Shown: positions 25,501-37,158 of the stretch, piece by piece
Position numbering within the stretch: the first letter of the stretch is position 1
How the letters are laid out: the number at the start of each line of letters is the position of its first letter
Origin: Sarcocystis neurona
Taxonomy: Eukaryota > Apicomplexa > Conoidasida > Eucoccidiorida > Sarcocystidae
Length of the DNA stretch: 64,000 nucleotides
Reading direction: 5' to 3'
Assembly: GCA_000727475.1 (NCBI GenBank)
Contig: KL647302.1
Span: 1 to 64,000, forward strand
Notes under the pieces: generated by a model
The model's database searches: none
What the model was told of the DNA's origin: nothing
Seen by the model: only the letters and a program-made list of their open reading frames with translations
Translations under genes and position numbers: made by a program

Positions 25501-27113
25501 TATACATGCAGACATCTCTATTTTTGCGCTCTGTGTCTTCTTGTTTGGAAGTTTTTCTGCCGTCACGACACTTCGCAAAGAGACACCCATGCGTATGTAT
25601 TCTTGTACACGCATGCGTGTGTATTCTTGTACATGCACCTCGGCGACATTGGGAGTACATCTGTGCAAGCCTGTACTTCGTACTCTTCAGTCTGTAGTGG
25701 TAGGTCAAAATAGTAGTAAGATGTCTGAACCCTACTGCAGGTGACCACACTACTTACAAGGGTTCAGCACTAGAAAACATGCCAGCCTCTGCTCGAAAGT
25801 CTTTCCACCTGCGTCTTGTCTGTGAAAGCTGGTTGTCGTAGGTTGTAGGCCTGTTAATTGGTGACTCTTCGTTATATAAAGATCAGCGAATCATCTAAAC
25901 ACACGGGGACACTGACGTTTTGCCAATAAGAGTACTGTCTCTACATTTTATTTTCTTTCCCTGTGTAAGAGGACCGTCTGCTTCCTCGAATAAAAGAAGT
26001 GCTGAAAGGGAGGCACGTACCTCAGCGATCTGACACGCCTACCGGGAAGGAACTGGTGCGCTTGTACGCTGCGGATTATTTCAACATTCTTGCGCAGGTA
26101 AGTTTCTCAAGTGATATCGTTGGGCTGCACTCTGGGCAAAAATATAACACTGAGAGTACTCCTGGAGCCATGCAACCAGCTCGTTCTACTGTTGGTGCTC
26201 TGCGGCTTCAGCGGCTGGCTAGTGCGCCGTATGCTTTACTATTCTGTACTCCGTGGTGTTGCTTCACAACACCCCGTCACGTCCTGAAGCTGCAACTCCA
26301 ACCATGTTTCAGGTTCAGATTTGCTGCTGTGTGGGATGCATTCTCAACTTGGAACACTGGAGCATTACACGTTCGTGGTGCATTTGCAGCTAGTTGCACC
26401 GGCCCACTACGCTTTTGATAGCTCTGGTGCGGCGGCAGTCGTATCTCTCCTCTTCGACCACACCTGCTTGTGCTGCAGCGTGCGACAACTACGTATCAGC
26501 GGGGTTTTACACCATTTCGACCTCGTAGACAATTAGTTGCGTTCAGTTTGAATGTGTGCAGAGTTTTTAAATTTGTACAGCGCATAGGCCTGAGAGATGA
26601 TCTGGCCGCTGTGATTACGTAATACTTGTGACGCCAGTGTCACGCCAGTGATGTACTGCCACAGCGCTGCAAGGCTCCTTTACCCTCTACTGTGTTAGTG
26701 CTTGTCTGTGCTACCATAGGGTCGTATGCGCCCGTGTACACGTGTACAACTAAGCACGCTCAGCTGAGTTCGGCTGTTGTTACCAAATGCGTTTGTCTTC
26801 CAAAGCACTGTCAGCGCCTCAGCACCCGTCCTGCTCTGTGTCTGTTAGTTTGTACATATGTGTATACGTAATGTGTTGTATATTGACAGTGTGGTGATGT
26901 GCTGTGCTCCGCTGCGGCCTGTTGGAACTGCAGGAGAGTGGTGTGGAGCGACGAAACCAGGCTGCATGGGCAGACGGGGAGCTGCAAACGTTTATGACAA
27001 GCCCTGCAGTTCCACTCTTTGCAGTGGTATGCATGTCGCTGCAGCCTTATTTGATGTACACGGACTCTCGCGGGCTGCCCCCCCTTGAGCTCTTCGAATC
27101 CACTTTCTTGTAA
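22533..27113 (+). CDS. RNase III-fold protein with degenerate signature (mL44-like?)
   Basis: Exons: 22533-22819, 23776 to about 24045, 24260-24345, 24670-24740, 25970-26097 and 26934-27113 (TAA). Joins are phase 2, 0, 2, 1 and 0; the end of the second exon is approximate. Donors include GTAGGA, GTGCGT, GTGATG and GTAAGT. After a polar acidic start, the text FTDIAHGGVG then LYEKLIVLGGKTLETFAE aligns with the RNase III signature F-x-H-x-S then NERLEFLGDAVLE. The signature acidic residue of LGD is Gly here. VPQELLDLI and DALAVLVQRTGGWHKCE match later helices of the fold (DALEALIGALYLDGG in active enzymes). Loss of the acid fits a non-catalytic member such as mitochondrial ribosomal protein mL44, which is an inference. 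The last exon (ending LPPLELFESTFL) has no recognised domain. The first exon may be preceded by others. Confidence 0.6.
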
Positions 27114-27384
27114 GCCATTCCGGCCTTTGAATGTGGACAAACCTTCAGTTTGTTAAGCTTCATCAGCTGTGTAGAGTTTTCTCATAGTAGCTCTCTTCCG
27201 GCGAGTGTCTTCCGTTCCGAGGAGAAACTTGTGCAGCAGTCTTTTGAAGAGTCTGCACAGGGGGACTCTTACAAGGTCTAGGCTCTACACGCCTTTTTGT
27301 CCGTCTTCAGTAGCCTTCCATACACATCAGCCACTTTATGCTACGGTGTCAATTCCCTGACCTGCTGAATCTTTGTCTCAAGTT

Positions 27385-27985
27385 TGCAGATTCGTCCACT
27401 CGAGTCACTGGCATCCGTCGACAACAGTCGCCGAAGTGGCGCCCTTCTCCTTTTCACATTCAAGGGGACACTCTCACAGCACGCTCCTTGCCACACAAAA
27501 CCCATAGACCACAATGAAATCCTCCTCTTGTGTCTGGACTGGGCGGTAATGGTGTGGAGGCCTTTTTTAAATTTGTGGTGAAGTCGGTCGAAGCCGCTGA
27601 CCCCCAGACGCAGTCTGATCGTTGTCCCGTTTCCTGTGTTGTACGCTAGTAAAATAAGTCACCTCTACGGCTTTTATTTATGCAGTGCAACGCCTGCGTC
27701 CAGCTGCCTGGTACGGCTGCAGTTCGCGCATTGAGGTTTTTATTGAGCCGACGCGTAAACGGCCGGCTCTGCGACACCAGGGTGTGTTCCTGTACTTGAC
27801 AGAACAGCTGTTGAATGTACCGAACAGGCTTCTCTTATGTCAAACACTCAGCAGCGGGGAAGTTCGCGCGAACATCGTCTCAGACAGGACAACGCGGTCA
27901 GTGAATAAAAACGACGATTGTGTGTCTATGTATTCATACGTGTGTATCTCCCTCTTGACCGAATTGCGAAGCAAACCCGTATACC

Positions 27986-28021
<36 letters not shown>

Positions 28022-28290
28022 CATATATACATGCGTACATAGAGGTACGTGCTGCTGTATATCCGTCTACTCTTGTGTACTGCGGTGAGGTGCCCGTATG
28101 TCTTTTACCTCTGTGGTGTGCACGCGGACTTCCCAGTTCCCTGGTGGCCTCGTGCTGGATACTTTCTACAGAGGAGAAAGTCAAAATATGGATGCCCGCC
28201 CTCATTCAGAGGCTTCGCCAGGTGAATTTCTCCGTTAAAATACACATGCGACCGGCTACGCGAAATGTTGCTGCGAGTGTCACCGTGTAG
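27385..28290 (+). CDS. unresolved coding region, plus strand
   Basis: At least three protein-like stretches lie here. 27391-27580 follows a caagtttgcag acceptor. 27685-27960 follows a tttatgcag acceptor (text GVFLYLTEQLLNVPNRLLL). 28110-28220 ends in donor GTGAAT after ALIQRLRQ. All three frames are open over parts of the first two, so the chain cannot be settled by eye. A (TA)n tract at 27987-28030 separates the second and third stretches and is probably intronic. No family recognised. Confidence 0.35.
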
Positions 28291-28875
28291 CTGGTGTTAC
28301 ACTTCGATATAACTATTAGGAGTATGTTTTACATAAATGTGTGTGTAGGTTTTCTCCGTTGGGTTTTATGTAATTGTCCGTTTGACTACTGTCTGAGTGC
28401 ATGGAAATACTGTAAACAGTTGTGTGACCGTAATTCCTGCCGTGACGTACACTTGGTCTGGAGTAACGGTGTGCGCCGTGAAGCAGCACCAAGTCACTCT
28501 GTCTGCTGATCCGAGCATGTCTCATTCTATCTAGGATAGTGAAACCCACGCTTTACGCGTGGTTGCTCATCCCCTTCGCCGTTTCACACGCTGTCTAGCA
28601 GTCGCGTCGGCCTCTCTTTTCTACCGCGTAAAGAATGCTGGACCTTTCTTAGTGTCTGGATAGCCCGATCCATTTTTATCTCTTCATCACGTAAATAATA
28701 AAGCTCTATTTCCCTCCTTGCCTCTCTTGTCTGCCGTATATCCGTGTGGTGCAAGCGACAGTGGCCACCGCGCCTTTTTTTTAAAACGCGTGCTTCTAGT
28801 TAGCCCACAGTAGCCGCCTTCGCGTGCATGCACTGTAGAGCGCCCTTCGCGCCTATGATTTTTTGAGAGCAAACA

Positions 28876-29162
28876 ATGACCTGTGTGGCCAGAGGGAAGG
28901 CTTATATACACTCCATATGTGGGCGCGCATACCTGAGCCGAATACAAGTAGAGGACGTACCTGTTCCAATACTGTTGTGGAGGAATTTGGAGGAGCAGTC
29001 CGTCGCTGTAGAGATGCGGCTTACGTGAATGGATTCGCCTTGTGACCAACTCGGAAGTGCTTGAAGGGCCTAACGTGCAAGCAATTCCGTTGGCTGTTTC
29101 AACACTACAGATTTGCAGCAATGTAGAGAGCAGTACCAGGGCGCCTGCTATTCGCTGTGCAC
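28876..29162 (+). CDS. coding region with frame break
   Basis: From ATG 28876 one frame reads a coherent text (MTCVARGKAYIHSICGRAYL, later PVPILLWRNLEEQ) to TGA at 29024-29026. The frame beginning one base later continues as EWIRLVTNSEVLEGPNVQ to a TAG near 29160. A 59-nt intron with donor GTAGAG (near 28955) and acceptor CTGTAG would rescue a frame, but it would remove the most protein-like part. The alternatives are an indel in the assembly or a degraded gene. Confidence 0.4.
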
Positions 29163-29388
29163 ATGCGCGTTAGCCGGAGATTACACCGTAGCCTAGTCAA
29201 CCTGAGCAAGGGAACAGAGGCAGCGAATGCCCTGGTTACCTGGTAAATTTGCGCACGACTGGACGCCTCTGAGCATGTGCGCAAGCAACGCTATGCAGAC
29301 TTTTACGGAGAGGCGTTCAATAACAAGCTACAGTATCATGTTTCGAGTGCTTTCGTGCCTTTGAGATTTTATCGTCTCTAAGTGCACC

Positions 29389-29455
29389 TTGTCTCTCTCT
29401 CTCTCCCTATATATATATATATATATATATATGCACGTAGAATCGCCCAATTAAA
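29389..29455. repeat. (CT)n(TA)n tract at left edge of gap
   Basis: A compound microsatellite followed by gcacgtagaatcgccca stands directly before the N run. Nearly the same order of elements recurs on the other side of the gap at 29868-29937. Confidence 0.85.
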
Positions 29456-29867
29456 NNNNNNNNNNNNNNNNNNNNNNNNNNNNNNNNNNNNNNNNNNNNN
29501 NNNNNNNNNNNNNNNNNNNNNNNNNNNNNNNNNNNNNNNNNNNNNNNNNNNNNNNNNNNNNNNNNNNNNNNNNNNNNNNNNNNNNNNNNNNNNNNNNNNN
29601 NNNNNNNNNNNNNNNNNNNNNNNNNNNNNNNNNNNNNNNNNNNNNNNNNNNNNNNNNNNNNNNNNNNNNNNNNNNNNNNNNNNNNNNNNNNNNNNNNNNN
29701 NNNNNNNNNNNNNNNNNNNNNNNNNNNNNNNNNNNNNNNNNNNNNNNNNNNNNNNNNNNNNNNNNNNNNNNNNNNNNNNNNNNNNNNNNNNNNNNNNNNN
29801 NNNNNNNNNNNNNNNNNNNNNNNNNNNNNNNNNNNNNNNNNNNNNNNNNNNNNNNNNNNNNNNNNNN
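29456..29867. other. assembly gap (412 N)
   Basis: Run of undetermined bases. Open frames drawn through it are meaningless. Confidence 1.
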
Positions 29868-30078
29868 TTCGTCTCTCTCTCTCTCCTACTATATATATAT
29901 ATATATATATATGCACGTGAATGCCCATATTTTAAAAAACATGTGCGTGTCCTAACGTGTCTGTGTACGTATCCAACATCAGGTGGTTCTCAGACGGCTC
30001 CTTTGTAGAGCTCCACCTTTCTCTCGAATATCTGTTTCCTGCGTTTAGACTCTACCGCTAATCCATTTCCTTTTCAGG

Positions 30079-30356
30079 TGCAGCTCCTCGCGCGTCTTTC
30101 CACGCTCGAAGGCACTGCCTACAGCCGTGCCACGCGTCGAAGAAAACTGGCTGCCCATCCGGTAGAGCTCTCCCAGTTCGCAGGCGCGAATAACGAAGCG
30201 CTCAGCTGCTTTGGACTCTGGAACATCGACCCGGGGCGATTCCCTCTGTCTCGACGTGAGCGTTACGTGAGGATGTGCGGTGGAGGGAGTCCTCGTTTGC
30301 GGTGCTCAGAGAGACCCACGAAGTGTACAGCTGTGTGGTGCAGTATGGCGCTGTAG
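30079..30356 (+). CDS. possible terminal exon
   Basis: After a strong acceptor (ccttttcag) the frame reads VQLLARLSTLEGTAYSRATR, later NEALSCFGLWNIDPGRF, to TAG at 30354-30356. A GTGAGG donor near 30267 could end the exon earlier. Another frame over 30080-30160 is also protein-like, so the frame is likely but not certain. Upstream partners are probably lost in or beyond the gap. Confidence 0.35.
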
Positions 30357-31170
30357 ATCCGTAGAACTTGCATGGAAAGGTGTTAGGGGGTAAATGGGAC
30401 CACCGTGATCGTTTAATCAGTGTACTGCTGTCAGGAAAATATCTGCGTGTGTGCGTGTGTGTATGTAGGCATTCGGTACTTGCTGCCTATGATGTGTTAG
30501 CATGCTAGCTCAGTGGCGTAGAGCTTTTTCGGTGTAGGAGCACAAGTGCATATCTGTGCGCTAATGAATGACTAATCTTCGCTCCCTGCATGCGGCAATT
30601 TATCTCCCCCAGATAGCATGCAGGGATGTATACGGAAACGGCGTAGCTACGTAAGGGTACACATATCAGTCCACGTGGTATTTCCCTTGCGACGCATATC
30701 ATTCCATGTGTTTTACATATACGCAAGTTTACACTACAGTGGGGTGTGTGCGAATCCACAGGAGGCGACAAGAATGTGGCCGACGAAGGCGCAGGAGTAA
30801 AGTCACGTTGTTGGCTTATGTCGACTCTTGTTACCTTCTGTGCTACCCACCTTCTCGCGCGTTGACGACACGGCGCAGCGCCTTTCCTGTTTCCCAGCCG
30901 ACTCCCTGTTGTTTGTCATGGACATCAAAGCCCGTGTGCGGCTGCGAAGTCGCTCATCGGTGCGCCACAAAAGTGGACACACGTGGCTGATTTCTGTGCG
31001 CGCGTGCCTCTGACAAGAGCGAGTCAGTCCTCAGCACAGAGACTAAACAATTTTTGGCGATGATTTCCGTTTTATTAGGTAATTATTACCTAGATTCCGC
31101 GCGTGGAACTTTCCCGTTTGCGTGTTTGTATAGGCGTACGCACACAGGGAATAACCTAGAAGGTGCACAG

Positions 31171-31628
31171 ACTACATGGCCAGTACAGTCAGAAGAGCAT
31201 GCACTTGTGATTTTGAGTTGCGGATGCGTGACAGTACCTCTGATTTTCGTATCTTCACGGTGGACGGTAGTGCAAGGAAGTATCCACCTATTCGTGAAGT
31301 ATTCCACGCCATCCTGAATAGGGAGGCGTGCAGCGCCCGGTAAGCTTGCGTCGGTACCACACTGTTTCTTTACATTCACGGAGATGATTTTTCATCATTA
31401 TATACATAAAATATATACTTACACATACGTTGCCTATGAATCGTGCAACGCCGTACGAACGAGATCGTGCACAGCCGGTTGTAACTGGACTGCACCTTGA
31501 CTTTGAAGCTTGTGGGCATGCTCTTCTGTTGCCTTCTCCACCTGTCTGTCGCTCCCCATCTATCACTTCCCCTCTCTATTCTCAGGATGGCTACACGTGT
31601 TGTGTCCATATTTGTGTACATGGAATAG
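31171..31628 (+). CDS. 3' part of an unrecognised gene, 2 exons
   Basis: Exon 31171-31339 (acceptor gtgcacag, donor GTAAGC) reads DYMASTVRRACTCDFELRMR, then FRIFTVDGSARKYPP and REVFHAILN. It joins in phase 2 to 31586-31628, which sits behind a long pyrimidine tract (cttcccctctctattctcag) and ends FVYME-TAG. Phase 1 entry shows that earlier exons exist; 30840-31010 is a candidate (text FSRVDDTAQRLSCFPADS). No domain recognised. The small last exon is supported mainly by the very strong acceptor and the phase fit. Confidence 0.5.
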
Positions 31629-31715
31629 CGTGGCACTGCTCTTTTGCGTGAGCCTGTAGCTCACTCGGTCTGATCAGCCTGTTCCCTTGCACCTGTTTTT
31701 TGTCTGCTACCTTTT

Positions 31716-32748
31716 ATGCCTTCCACAGCAGGAGTGAGACCACAACGTAATAGTACTAGCCCAACGCGCTTTCCTGGTGCCGTCGGTGGCATATCCTCCC
31801 CAGAGACTCCCGGAGACGCAGCAAAGAGAACTTTGTCGTGTTGCGACAACATTCTTGCAGCAGCAGCGGCGGCAGTAGATCCTGCAGCAGCAAGGAGAAG
31901 CAGCACACCTGTTGCGGTGCTTCCGCCACCTCCTGACCGATCGCTGCTGATTGTGGAGCCCGGAGAAACTACAGAAAACGTGTCTCAACTGCAGCGCCTT
32001 ACTCTTAAACCCTTCGGTCGCGTTGTGTTCCCGCTACCAGGCAGACGGGAAAGCAGACGGACACGCCCGCAGCAGAATCCAAGTGAGGCGTGACTGAAAG
32101 TACAGCGCTGCGTGGCGTACTACACAGTGTTCCCGCCGCCGCACCCGACGGCTGCCGGCGGACATTGCTGCAGGGCCTGCACCCAGCTGTTGCTGTCGCG
32201 TGATGCTGTCAGCCTGCCAGTGCTGTTGAATGGGTCTGCTGGTGCTTTGGGATTTCTGCCGTGCTTCTGCTGCGTGTACCTATTGCTCTCCTAATCACAG
32301 TCGGCGTACTCCTGCCGATGTCATGCGAGGAACATACTCCTTTTCACATTCAACTCCTGCGTCTAGCTGCTTACTCACATTGCGCCGTGTATCCACACGA
32401 GTGTTTATTCATTAACAAATGTCGGTGCCTCGATATTCACATAAACGCGAGTTGCAGGTACATTCGCAGCAATGTATCGTGCCGTTGCAGCTTTTGCAAT
32501 CTGCACGATGCTGGTAGAATTGTGGATGCAAGATAGCCACGTCGTTTGAACACCGCACAGCAATAAAGTCGTCCTCTTGGCAACAAGCCGCTGCGATCGG
32601 TCCGTCAATCACACGCGTGCGAGCCTGGCTGCGACTGCAGATTCTGCGGCTGGAGCAGTGCACTGTGAAAGGCGATCGCTCATTGCCCCAACTGTCCTCC
32701 TTTGGCGACACCTCTGTGGTGTCGCTCACCGCTGTTTTCTGCTGCTGA
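31716..32748 (+). CDS. Ala/Pro/Arg-rich hypothetical protein, 3 exons
   Basis: Exons 31716-32082, 32128-32273 and 32518-32748 (TGA) join with phases 1 and 0; donors are GTGAGG and GTGTAC. The first exon carries an Ala run, PPPP and a basic end. The last exon reads ITRVRAWLRLQILRLEQ and ends VVSLTAVFCC. A strong pyrimidine tract and acceptor lie right at the first codons (ccttccacag), so the Met at 31716 may be the tail of an intron and the gene may start earlier. The middle exon is open in all frames, which makes its frame the weakest link. Confidence 0.4.
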
Positions 32749-33407
32749 GGTTGTTCCCGTACTGCGTCTACGTACTTGCGGTCTCATTCAACGTGCACGA
32801 CATACAGGGGAAGCGTGCTCTCAAGCTGAGCCATTCTTCTGCCTTCATCGAGCGGTTCGTGTGTATTTTCTCTCTGTGCCCACGTACACGCCTTACGCGC
32901 CTCTCATATATGTGTGTATATATATTTATATAACCATGCGTTGAAATGCGCAAGTGTACCGGAATTCCCATATCCTGCACAAACCCGCGTGTCCGCGCAC
33001 GCAAGCGACAGTACTGTCCGGCGTCACGTGGTTAATTTTACCTCTACGCTGTCCGTGAAACGAGTGTATTACGAGAGAAAAGAAAACCGCTGTAACGCCC
33101 TTGTGAGCACACCATCTTAAGTTGTTAAATTTTGTAGCGTTCTGTATCGCCCACTACGCAGGCTAGGGCTTCAATTGTGACTTCTTTGCGTGATTCACGA
33201 TCCAGCTTCCTGCGTGCGTCAGTGCCCACACGCGTGGCCGCTACTCCGTGCGCCCGGGCGTCGTCTTGTGTTCCTTTCTCTGTGCACGTTGCTTCATCCT
33301 TACTGCTTCTCACGCACGCCTTCCTTCCTAGGCATGCAGTGCCTCGACTCGACATCCGTCGTTGTCTCCTCGCCTGTTCCTTCGTGGCTTCCCACTTAGC
33401 TTAAAAG

Positions 33408-33809
33408 GTGGTACAGTGCACCGCGCCTTGCACACGTGTGTTACTGCTCCCGCTTCCGTCTGTTGCTTCACGTGTATGCGGGAATCTTGCTGTATTGACC
33501 GCCGCAGCCATCGGGAGCGCCTGCTGCGTTTGGAATATCAGTGCTCCTTCCGCGTCGCCCTGTGCGGCTGCTGCCGGAGCTCCTGACGTTGGGTTCTCGC
33601 CGGCTCCTGATGGTGGCACGATTAGTAGTGCGCAGGAGGGCTGCTGCGGTTGGCCAAGTAACAAACCTGAACATTCACGTGAGCATCCCCAGCAGCGCTC
33701 ACCAGTGAGCAAAGCTGCTTTGCGCAGGACAGTCTGCCTCCTGTCTTGGGTCTCTTTAGATCCAGAGGTCGACGCGGAGGCGGCTTTTAAAAACTGGGAA
33801 GAGAATTAG
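33408..33809 (+). CDS. hypothetical protein or terminal exon, Ala/Ser/Pro-rich
   Basis: The open frame ends TVCLLSWVSLDPEVDAEAAF then KNWEEN-TAG. A hydrophobic stretch (GNLAVLTAAAIGSACCVW) occurs near the start, followed by a Pro/Ser/Gly-rich linker. The true start is unclear because 33177-33404 is also open in two frames and holds a clear pyrimidine-tract acceptor at about 33331. Minus-strand openness over the same bases is the complement of this frame. Confidence 0.45.
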   Translation: MVQCTAPCTRVLLLPLPSVASRVCGNLAVLTAAAIGSACCVWNISAPSASPCAAAAGAPDVGFSPAPDGGTISSAQEGCCGWPSNKPEHSREHPQQRSPVSKAALRRTVCLLSWVSLDPEVDAEAAFKNWEEN

Positions 33810-34432
33810 GCACATATTCGTCTTCTAACTTGCGTCCAACTGTGGCTATCTATGCATGTAGAAGTGTTTATGGCTGGTGTACGAAACCACGCCTACAGTG
33901 TGTATATATATACATATATATGTAAATACATCCAGGTCAATAACGTGGAAAATGACAGCGCGTATGTCATGGAAGGATAGAAACACGTGGAGTTAACAGA
34001 AAAGGATCAGGTGGCGTACGCACCAGGCAGAACGCGCAGACCCAGCCTCCGCTTTAAAGCAGATGAACGTGCAATAAGGAAAGACCACCAGTCGATCTCA
34101 ACAGTGCACGACCTTGCCCATTTCTGCCCGTAACGAGTGTCGTAAATGTGTGCGTATACGTCTAGCGCATACTATTTGTTCACACGTAAGGGTACACATG
34201 CAGAACGTTCAGCCAGCAGCAGGATCCTGGTACGCTTCAATCTTCCATCTTGACAGCGACTGTGCGTTCATGTTTATTTTTTTTCTGATCGTCCTAGGTT
34301 CGCCTCTGACGGCGTCTCTACCTGCATGTGGTGCGCAGTACGCATTACGGGAATGCACAGACATTTATACATACACATATATATATATATGTATATATAC
34401 GTAGAACCGTGGTCTTGAACGGTTGCACGCAG

Positions 34433-35699
34433 CACCAAGCGGAACCTCCCCACGCCGGAGTAGGAGCCGCCGGTTGAAGATATGGTATACTCCGGAGGAC
34501 GGACGGATGTATGCAAGAGAGGGGCTTCCTCAAATGGCTGCAGCAGGGTCGCAGGTTGCAGAACCTGCAGGAGAACCAGGTGGACGAGCACGTGCGGCAG
34601 CTACAGGAGAGGAGCACCCTCGACGCGCTAGTTGGGCGGTTGGTGCCCCTGTGGAAGTGGATTTGGATGACAGACAAGTTTTGTTACGGGCGCCAACTCC
34701 TGAAGCGCAAGACTCATCGAAGAGGAACTGGACCTCTGTGGCATCACCAGCACGAACGCAGCAGAAGAGCGAAGAACTCCAAGCGAAGGGAGTTTCTGAA
34801 AGGGAACATTTGCAGCCGGTCTGTCTCCACGGCAAAATTCCACCTCAAGGCAGCAGCGTTCCTCCTATGTATTACACGGAAGTACCTCTCAGAGAACAAC
34901 AAATGCTGGCAGGCGGGCAGCAGCCTATAGCAGCACGCCAGCCTTCGCCAGAATCCCAGCTACTGCAGCAGCAACGGTTTCAACTCGAACTTCAACGCTT
35001 GCAAATGCAGCAATTATCCATGCAGCAGCAACTCCAGTGGCAGCTGCAGTGGCAGCTACAACACCAGTCGCCGGTGTCTGCACACCCCCCTTGCGCAGCC
35101 ACAAGGACTGGAAGCCGTGCCAACTTCCCTCTCTTCAAAGGACACCCAGGCAGCAGCAAGGAGGTAGGCAGCAACGCAGGTAGAAGAAACATTCATTTAT
35201 ATTTGTATTTATACGTGACTAATAATATACATTATATACAAAGGAAAAAGTAGAAGAGCCGGGTTTGTGTCCAGGGCTGTGTCCTGCGTGACCGAGACTG
35301 CCCCAGATGAAGTACTTCAGGAACGTTGGCAAAGATCTGGTTGACTGCAGAGACACAAGTAGCGTTGTACTCAGGTAGTCCTACACAAACGAATCATCAA
35401 GCATAGTATCACAAGCGATCATACCCTCTCCTATATATATAAATATATACATATTTGCATTCAAGTACAGAAGAACTCTGTGTCACCGGCGTACTGCTGG
35501 GTTGCCCTTGATCATCTGTTCTTTTCATTCAGCACAACTGCGCATCTGCTACGTGCGTTTCAGCTTGAACCTGCGCAAAGCTGACCATACACGCTTGACG
35601 TGTGTCCGCGCGCACAAACCTTTCTACGCAGTTCGCATTCCTGTCAGTTGCAGCTGGTTGACAGGGGCGGAAGTCCAGGAGAGAGAGTACAGTGGCTAG
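34433..35699 (+). CDS. Gln-rich hypothetical protein, 2 visible exons
   Basis: Exon 34433-35179 enters in phase 1 after ttgcacgcag and leaves in phase 1 at GTAGAA. It joins 35533-35699 (acceptor ttcattcag), which ends TGAEVQEREYSG-TAG. The first exon is Arg/Ser/Gly-rich, then has PVEVDLDDRQVLLRAPTP and a 70-residue Gln/Leu tract (LQRLQMQQLSMQQQLQWQLQ) coded by CAG runs. The second exon is basic with spaced Cys (RICYVRFSLNLRK). Earlier exons must exist. A nuclear or RNA-associated role is possible from composition only. Confidence 0.55.
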
Positions 35700-36044
35700 T
35701 GGCTGACAGCGGGGAATACCGGGGCTGAGGGCAGAAGGATATAGTGAGGCCAGAGTACTGTGTATGAGGCAGAAGGAATTGATCGGTGGACAAAGTAGGT
35801 AGTGAGGCAACGCAGAGAGCGGTAAACTACACAGAGACCGTCTTGGTGTGCGAAGAGGGCTGCGCGTAGGACAGCGACCAACGGTTTTGTTGCGGCGAAG
35901 CAGCGTAGTGCAAGCACTGCAGGAGCGCGTCACAACACTTCGAATGAAGAGTCAACAAGTGTGACTTTGTCTTTGAAAGGAATCGCAGTCCGTGCAGATC
36001 GAATGTTCGTATACGTGCCATTATTTAGGGCTGCTGCGATGCAG

Positions 36045-36601
36045 TCCTGCTGCTCCCTCTCGTGCTGCGTGGAGACCAGGTATACGGGACGCCTCCCCCC
36101 CTTGTGCAGGTGTCGCTGCAGATCGGATTTCCCTCTCCTCCTGCCTCCCTAAAGAAGGACTCCTCGCGACAAGACTTCGGCGCTTCCGCTCCGCTCCTGC
36201 CTTTGAATTCCGTTGACGTCCTGGTTTATTCGCAGAGGCCTTCACTGCAAGCCCGCGCCAGGTTGCCTACTCCCATGCTGCTGCCGCCTGTTCCCTCTAA
36301 GTGGTTTCAGCTACGCGTGAGTCACCTGAATATATGTATATATATATATATATATATGTATGTGCGCACGCGAACGCAAATACAGAGATACGACAATAAA
36401 CACATGTATATGTATATATATATATACATGTGTATATTCCAGAACTCTCACCTGTACGGAAGGGTGCTCTTGCCTTTGGGTTGGCAACATGTAGAGGCAG
36501 GCGGACACTGTTGTTACCCGGGCGCTTCGTCTATGCCGCCTGTTGCACGTCTGCCCGACGCGCCGTCTCACGCACAATTTATACAGCTGCTCGTGTTTTA
36601 A
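36045..36601 (+). CDS. Pro-rich hypothetical protein, 2 visible exons
   Basis: Exon 36045-36316 (acceptor gcgatgcag, donor GTGAGT) joins in phase 0 to 36443-36601 (acceptor atattccag), ending FIQLLVF-TAA. The text includes LLLPLVLRGDQVYGTPPP, then LLPLNSVDVLVYSQRPS and SHLYGRVLLPLGWQHVEAGG. The intron contains a (TA)n tract. Phase 1 entry means upstream coding sequence. No domain recognised. An alternative first exon at 35950-36070 reads GIAVRADRMFVYVPLF but uses another frame. Confidence 0.5.
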
Positions 36602-37018
36602 CACAGCTGCGTAGCTAAACTTTCGTGGCACCCACCTGCGCTACTTAATGTACACGTGGATCTGTGTATGTATAGACCAGTGCAGTGTGCTTCCTGTTGT
36701 GTGACAGCTTGAGCGTCTTGAGCTCCCTGAACAAAACGCATGCCAACATCTTCTGTTGTGACAGATACACTCTTTTAACTCCGCCCTAAACGTGACCCTC
36801 CTCGTAGTGTGGCACGTCGCACTCGAAGCTGACAACACAGACGCGGAAGTCACTCCGTGTTCCACCAACTGGCTCTTTCAAGTTTTCTTCGTTTTTCGTC
36901 TGCGAGTCCTTCCACGCAGGGGGGTACAGTCGGTGAGGAGTACACGCTTTTGCCTTCTTTTTGAAAAAAAGAAAGACATTTGAGTTCCCGTAAGGGAGTG
37001 CATCGACAGGTATGTAGG

Positions 37019-37125
37019 TATATATATATATTATATATACATTTATATATATGTATATCTACATACGTTTACATATATGTATATCTACATACATATATAT
37101 ACATATATATACATATATGTATGTG
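37019..37125. repeat. (TA)n / tacatata repeat
   Basis: Long AT microsatellite with tacatatatat subunits, immediately upstream of the next open frame. Confidence 0.9.
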
Positions 37126-37158
37126 TAGGATCTGCGTTGATGTTTGGACTTCGTGTGT

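Noticed and set aside
29382..30008. 208-codon frame
   Set aside because: It is drawn through the run of N.
32412..32729. 105-codon minus frame
   Set aside because: It is the complement of plus-strand exon 32518-32748.
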